From the NCBI GenBank assembly GCA_031551625.1, contig JAVBNJ010000046.1, positions 1 through 47,622 of the forward strand: DNA of 47,622 nucleotides. The letters are read 5' to 3'. The stretch's first letter is position 1; each line of letters begins with the position of its first letter. Shown one piece after another: positions 45,301-47,622 of the stretch. The translations under genes and the position numbers were made by a program. The stretch is from JAVBNJ01 sp031551625 (lineage in GTDB: Bacteria > Bacteroidota > Bacteroidia > Bacteroidales > UBA932). Below the pieces are notes generated by a model. That model was not told where the DNA came from. It saw only the letters and a list, made by a program, of their open reading frames with translations, and did not search any database.

Positions 45301-47622
45301 AATACTATGTGGCAGCGAAAGATCACAATGGCTGTACGGCTACAGCCAATGCAGCTATTATAGTGGCTCCGGCTACGGGTGGTAGCCTCACGGTAGTACC
45401 TTCGGTAACATCGGTGGCTTGCGCCAACAGTTCGTCGGGTATTGTTGATCTGACTGTATTTGGCGGTAGCGGCAATTATTTGTTCTCAATGGATGCCGAA
45501 AATCCGAACTCGTGGAAACAAGAACCGCAGTTTGCCGGATTGCAAGCAGGCGTGTATACTATTTATGTGAAAGACGATGCCGGACATACGGCTTCGGTAA
45601 GCGCTACTATTGAAAATGCATTACCTATACAAGTAACAGCTGCTTACAAGGCCAACTTGGGCAACGGATTGCCGGGTATTGAAGTAACAGCTGCCGGTGG
45701 TACAGGCGTTTTGCAATACAGTCTCAATGGACAAAATTGGCAAACTCAGCAAATGTTTGTGCAACCTGCTTCAGGTGATAATATAGTATATGTGAAAGAT
45801 GCTAACGGTTGCGAGAATTCAGCAATAACTGTAGTAGTTCCCGATTTGTCTGCTCAGAAAATAGGCTTTACGGTCGAAGTAACCGGAGCAGCTAATTGCG
45901 ACTACTCACAAAAACTAATTAACGTAACAGGTATTAACGGCGGTACAGGAGCTTACCAATACAGTATTAATGGTGGTAACTCGTGGGCAGCTGTCAGTGG
46001 AACGTCGTTTACACACAACGCTGCAGCAGGTACCTATAAATTGAAAATAAAAGATGATTCGGGCAACGAAAGTGCTGTACACACTTCGATCGTAACAATC
46101 GAAAGCAGTAGCAGCATTAGCTTGAATGTAGCAGCAACGGCGGCATGCCATGGCGTGGAAAATGGTATTATTATGGCCTCGGCAACTGGTGGTATTGGTA
46201 TCCTCCAATACTCTATAGATGGTGCAAATTATAATAACCTTGGTACATTCAGCGGCTTGTCGGCACGTAGTTATTCTGTATCGGTACGTGACGATAAAGG
46301 TTGTGTAGTAACCAAACAAGCAGTTGTAAACAGTGCAGCACCAGTAGTAGTAAAAGTAACAAGTGTAACGAATGCTACTAACAAAGTATCGACAGATGGT
46401 GCAACTGTGATTACGGCAACCGGCGGTAACGGCGATTTCCAATATTCGCAATACGAAACCGTTAATTACCAGACAACCGGCCAATTTGCAAACTTGTTGA
46501 GCTCTGGTTATACATTCTATGCAAAAGACGGTAATGGATGTTTGGGATCAGTAGCCTTGTCGATAGGTTATAACGAACCGGCTCCGGGTAGTATTAGCTT
46601 GTCGGCCAATGTAACGAAAGACATTTCGTGCTACGCATCTGCCGATGGCGAAGTAACCCTGAAAGCCTTTACAGCACATGCTGTAAAATACTCGAAAGAC
46701 TATAGCACATGGGCTGATAGCCCTGTATTCAGTGGCCTGTCGGCAGGCAACTATGTGTTCTTTGTACGCGATCAGGTTACGGGTGCTGAAGGCAGTGTGA
46801 AAATTTCGATTGCCGAACCGGCACCGCTGATAGTAGTCCCGGTATTGACAACACCGCTGACAACAGCAACTGCAAGCAATGCAGAGGTAACGGTTACAGC
46901 TGCTGGTGGTACGGGCAACTTGACTTACGCCCGCGATGGCGGCTCATTTGGTACTTCGAACGTATTCGGACAATTATCACATGCGTCGTACACCTTCACT
47001 GCTAAGGATGCTAAAGGTTGTACGGGCAACGGCTATATCATTGTCGGTACACCTGGCGACAACACAATTGTTCCGCCGACACCTGCAACCTTAACTATTA
47101 CGGCAACTTTAGTACAACCGCTTACTTGCAGCCAGCCTGCAAAGGTATTGGTAACAGCTAATGGTGCTGCTACGGATAATTACCGCTTTGTGTTGAACGG
47201 CGTATCGCACAATGGAGCTAAAGACTATATATTCGATATTAATACAGCCGGTAGCTATAATTTAAGTATAAGCGCTTCTACTTTGACAAGTAAAACCCTT
47301 TCCATAACTGTTGCCCCGGCTGCTACAGGCGACTTCGATCTTACGGCCACAGGTGCTACGACAACGATATGTTATGGCGAGAACGATGCGTCGATAACCT
47401 TGCAAACCACAGGTGGTAATGCTACCAACCGTTGGTATCGTTTACAAGGCGAAGAATGGGGAACTGCACGTGTGTTCAATAACCTTGCTGCAGGTAACTA
47501 TGTATTCGAAGCTAAAGACGAAAAAGGTTGCGTAGTAATGGCTCAAACCATTATTACTGCACCGGCATCGAAGTTGAAAGTATCGGCCAGCATTGTGAGC
47601 GGATTGCCCAATGCGGCGGTAA
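36309..47622 (+). CDS. Giant secreted SprB-like repeat adhesin (3' end outside window)
   Basis: The frame starting with ATG at 36309 was checked in several places and is open to the right edge, at least 3,771 codons. It begins with a signal peptide (MKKQKNLLAVTISMAILAISNVQTFA). A Cys-rich stretch follows (about residues 45-105, with CYLCATACPSTCTSGTC). Then come some 2,000 residues of Ig/PKD-like repeats, many with a Y-x-W-Y core such as YQWYKN or YEWYDAG and a conserved Cys. From about nt 42540 on there are SprB-type repeats (CNG or CYG, then GG-x-x-PY, then AG-Y-x-V-x-V-x-D-x-x-GC). SprB of F. johnsoniae is a huge T9SS-exported gliding adhesin with such repeats. Export by the porKLMN system in this window is inferred. 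Short reverse-strand frames within it are shadows. Confidence 0.88.
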   Translation, partial: MKKQKNLLAVTISMAILAISNVQTFANNDFYCTANDNQEVVSGYADIAFATPAMVPLMPEPDANGCYLCATACPSTCTSGTCTGDGASPCYYTGNDEVAAKCCFDVTALYVVDYGITKQPCAVTNNGEGTFTLRGIPPFTFTSNSGATLAPTETVTASSLTDWAYTYKVTGIPYNATSIVVKAASYTTSSYTITSPATMTPYAAVTISSTNPAQTVCSGASITPMVISGGGPVGGSWAYSWTAATSTNVKGPGSGSNGTVTGAFVNTTAATQTINITRSATFTSSDGAVCPASSVTTLTVRAPFTTGSITNASYASCNNTSGTVSSEVAPASGGEAPYTYRWVVSGASAATLSTNTATITPTATTVPGTYYYTRQVKDVSCNTAWTNSGGSVTWIVYPAVSQSANTFSTAICSGGSATINMNAATGGDGSNYTYLWKHSTDGGSNWFDAPIPNAGVNYTTPVLTNTTSSKVTNYYRRIASSCNTSATSTPATVTIHPQFTAGTISSTSQTFCSGGTPGIVGNITDASGGDGTIYYSWYKNNSASSITGATNKTYTPPVSDGIAAVTTSITYTRKATDGGTCNGTLVQSANQWVLTVNKLPSTPIPPSAGTVLTCGTGTVSLSATGASAGESYEWYDAGQGKVAAGNPYITPVLAAPSTNTFYVAITNGSCTSTLVPIQIIVKASDLSAPVAVDAKRCGSGVLTISVDRAPKPTEVYTWYTEDGGTQLGTGSSYTTPSLSVSTNYRLAVSSTEAGGCSVTPALGVLVKAIVNDIPIAPAVSLAARCAAGTVSIPVTSNAGTNEVFKWYNSSSGGSSIYTGGTYQPDISNSQTYYVETANTVTGCTSTRTATTATVNPLLEPAGVQNPLVFSCGTGTASVVATGASAGEGYRWYANASDDTPAQEGTRADFPITFNTAPSTAVAYAEKYNTITGCPSTSRTPATATAIDVTSFVQPIANSNSRCGTGTVDLSVTGTPAVDFEYIWYDAGGATLTKGSSYTTTTISTSTTYYVGTANTASRCETPQTARVTVVATVHSVPSVPVVQNVARCEAGIVSIVATSGAGINEMYRWYTVPTGGSSITTDIVGAKGESYTPTISSASTYYVETVNTVTGCVSARTAVTAYVNASPGIPTVTRPANICQGSSLAFSASGGSTPYDWINTGGDPVGATKNSYQFTATTAGTYNVYVRSSQSYVNVGVAVNTVCYSNTVTASAEVFARPADPTTITVSPASAVICQGGTMSFEAVVSQGVADWSQTSAIQGGVASGNTYSFSGGAISGGIKQVTARSVQTYNNGLGGTFTCYSLSSATASGNVISVPDRPIFEGGNTPVDVCSSSSPVVGLAIDNSKAGLTYQWYRDNALVSTGVSSTYDVTQTGTYSVIAVTGACSSTRSSNKFVRIETRTPGIPSIDGAGSITSACGGPVQLTADQIVDATGYQWFIDGSVIPGANLVTYSTSQSGQHSYTVRALINQCQGAMSSQPKVVNITTSTVAVPVITTPSNDVLNFISQCDGVVTLTSGTVSGAQSYQWYKNDNAIAGETSMSLTVSESGEYVIRAVDGECKSDKKADNTRNVLIAATPGQPALAAAITECQGTPVTLDIVAPVNNTNATTIYQWYQNGVAIGSASTITSYTPTASGSYTVSAINNALSKSCRSNASNVQEVLFIPPVNIMATPELQTAYSGRAIRNIILSPAATFTAPAGGQMEYAWTMDKPAGLNTTVVSSGNGTPIAGTFTYANVNDQTSSYTTSFTINAAYVLNGKTCAMQTPVTATVVVRAAASDYAEPSVQSICSNSSATITLKTTDPGTLKHYDWTRSVLPQGVTCSSPASATGYRGDPVIAAYTNTTHQPQTVSFVFVPYHEFSPGVVEPQDAFTATVTVLPVVSGSVTTGLSSQTVCSGEPITSITFDSPLDPLGGALSYTWTMGDYTGLTTTIPSSGTGTISGDFTNTIQTPKTVEFSVTPHYQVGTITCSGASFSASVTVQPVAVVTPLLNTAGVACANTSLVLSAASATPNATFEWSFAGANGVSMSPGSGTSLPANLLFSNSNAVQSTGTITVTPKYATCIGIPSAITATVNPSMTINQAGITHVQCYGAANGSVGMAATGGIGALSYTLLQGSIVVRPVQASATFTNLAAGSYMATAIDQSGCGVSLPVTINGPAQPLGGNITHIRNICSGNTGSVTVSATNGTGTAPYDYHLSDNMGIVIASNTSGEFTGLSVGSYTVNISDANGCTLPAPLSFSIGGQSTQGVAMIMKLQDVTCNGATTGQLGVMTMGANFASYSLTRNGVLYQSYNIASLTNSNVIPGLPAGTYKLSAADVQGCSVDAPAPVEITEPSMVSHSYSNIVAQSACNIIDGKATIQVAGGNTPPYKFELLNGLVIPNLGVSTNVPYTLTGLNAGESIVYIVDSKGCRTETSVQIPTAASNNMRAGVKAGSVKNVTCNGGGNGSFEIEVTGGQTPYTRNYYTYSADGTNWSAPMLYSSFVFNNAPAGIYKVSLSDNAACNAIVEAVISQPTSGVRISSTQTNVTCYGAQNGSASVFMSGGQLPYSYTWSNGKTTSFISDLAPGTYSVMVSDAGTCTSTLQYVITGPTAELRLDATSGNVNAGCNGKAKVDLQVTGGSAPYSFAINGQPVAKSNYAVNGNNVELYNVSPGTYMVSVTDANTCTSPSAQVAITVNNAPNTLNLSNPVVTGGAVACATGNNAAIEVTVTGGEAYANGSYEFQLNDNYPVRVTPNASNKFVLVGLGAGSYVVTVRDAAGCQDQLQSIVTVPAATENKLGITVATTQSLDCYQSTPIGAMNIAVTGGTTPYSATYTLQPSGEAKVVTFGAASSVTISGLQAGYYAVKVKDANGCLMQSANEGHVTQPDPVTFTVDYTTATCPGSADATIVVTNVAGGHPASGYEYSKDGVNYVAAGTFTNLTATIHRIYVRDKSTFKCAGYADVTIPAVAPMTITTDVTSPTKGNSDGAIAVTVTGGTAPYTYSKDRNYFQTGNTFNNIPAGEYYVAAKDHNGCTATANAAIIVAPATGGSLTVVPSVTSVACANSSSGIVDLTVFGGSGNYLFSMDAENPNSWKQEPQFAGLQAGVYTIYVKDDAGHTASVSATIENALPIQVTAAYKANLGNGLPGIEVTAAGGTGVLQYSLNGQNWQTQQMFVQPASGDNIVYVKDANGCENSAITVVVPDLSAQKIGFTVEVTGAANCDYSQKLINVTGINGGTGAYQYSINGGNSWAAVSGTSFTHNAAAGTYKLKIKDDSGNESAVHTSIVTIESSSSISLNVAATAACHGVENGIIMASATGGIGILQYSIDGANYNNLGTFSGLSARSYSVSVRDDKGCVVTKQAVVNSAAPVVVKVTSVTNATNKVSTDGATVITATGGNGDFQYSQYETVNYQTTGQFANLLSSGYTFYAKDGNGCLGSVALSIGYNEPAPGSISLSANVTKDISCYASADGEVTLKAFTAHAVKYSKDYSTWADSPVFSGLSAGNYVFFVRDQVTGAEGSVKISIAEPAPLIVVPVLTTPLTTATASNAEVTVTAAGGTGNLTYARDGGSFGTSNVFGQLSHASYTFTAKDAKGCTGNGYIIVGTPGDNTIVPPTPATLTITATLVQPLTCSQPAKVLVTANGAATDNYRFVLNGVSHNGAKDYIFDINTAGSYNLSISASTLTSKTLSITVAPAATGDFDLTATGATTTICYGENDASITLQTTGGNATNRWYRLQGEEWGTARVFNNLAAGNYVFEAKDEKGCVVMAQTIITAPASKLKVSASIVSGLPNAAV

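Noticed and set aside
36327..46484. Many reverse-strand open frames of 60-207 codons inside the giant adhesin gene
   Set aside because: They are antisense shadows. The forward frame is open throughout and reads as clear repeat domains, whereas the reverse frames are rich in Arg, Cys, Ser and Tyr with no recognisable family.

Overview
The window comes from a Bacteroidota genome, most likely of the order Bacteroidales. The evidence is the complete porP-porK-porL-porM-porN core of the type IX secretion system (T9SS), a gldH lipoprotein next to ricT, promoters of the Bacteroidota type (TTTG, about 19 bases, TAnnTTTG), almost no Shine-Dalgarno sequences, and secreted proteins built of Ig-like and SprB-type repeats. 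I saw no rRNA, tRNA, CRISPR array, prophage or transposase gene.

Layout. Positions 1-911 hold the 3' end of a repeat-rich surface protein. A gap with hairpins and a small unknown gene follow, then a reverse-strand toxin-antitoxin pair whose toxin is frameshifted. Reverse-strand housekeeping genes run from 2.5 to 11.7 kb: msrA, guaA, pyrG, an unknown secreted protein with caspase-like motifs, kup, groL and groS. Between 11.8 and 15 kb lie a structured RNA (R1), a secreted-protein gene and a DUF234-type ATPase with repeated operator-like boxes. From 15 to 24.4 kb, topA, a degenerate arginase-fold protein and porPKLMN run forward. From 24.5 to 29.5 kb are a ketoacyl synthase III, folK, a SufT-like gene, a small membrane protein (forward), sufE, gldH and ricT. 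Then come hppA (forward), a second secreted-protein gene (reverse) with a second copy of the structured RNA (R2) upstream, a class A penicillin-binding protein, and the first 11.3 kb of a giant adhesin that is still open at the right edge.

Main discovery candidate. R1 (about 11874-12059, forward) and R2 (about 33490-33677, reverse) are two diverged copies of one RNA of about 185 nt. Each has a perfect promoter with identical spacing. The paired arms change in compensating ways, while an AA/ACC internal loop between them is unchanged. Each can alternatively form a terminator hairpin followed by a T-rich tract. Each lies upstream of, and on the same strand as, one of two paralogous secreted-protein genes (12268-13413 and 31904-32857). 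This suggests a cis-acting attenuator, or a family of small RNAs, tied to a surface-protein family.

How the genes fit together. PorK-N form the T9SS trans-envelope core and PorP a cargo-side outer-membrane component. The giant SprB-like protein and the shorter Ig-like secreted proteins are plausible surface cargo, although no C-terminal sorting domain is visible. Other points of interest are two copies of an imperfect inverted-repeat element, a 190-bp foldback element beside R2's target gene, a sigma-54-type promoter in front of groSL, and repeated TTCCGCCAA boxes that overlap the ATPase promoter.
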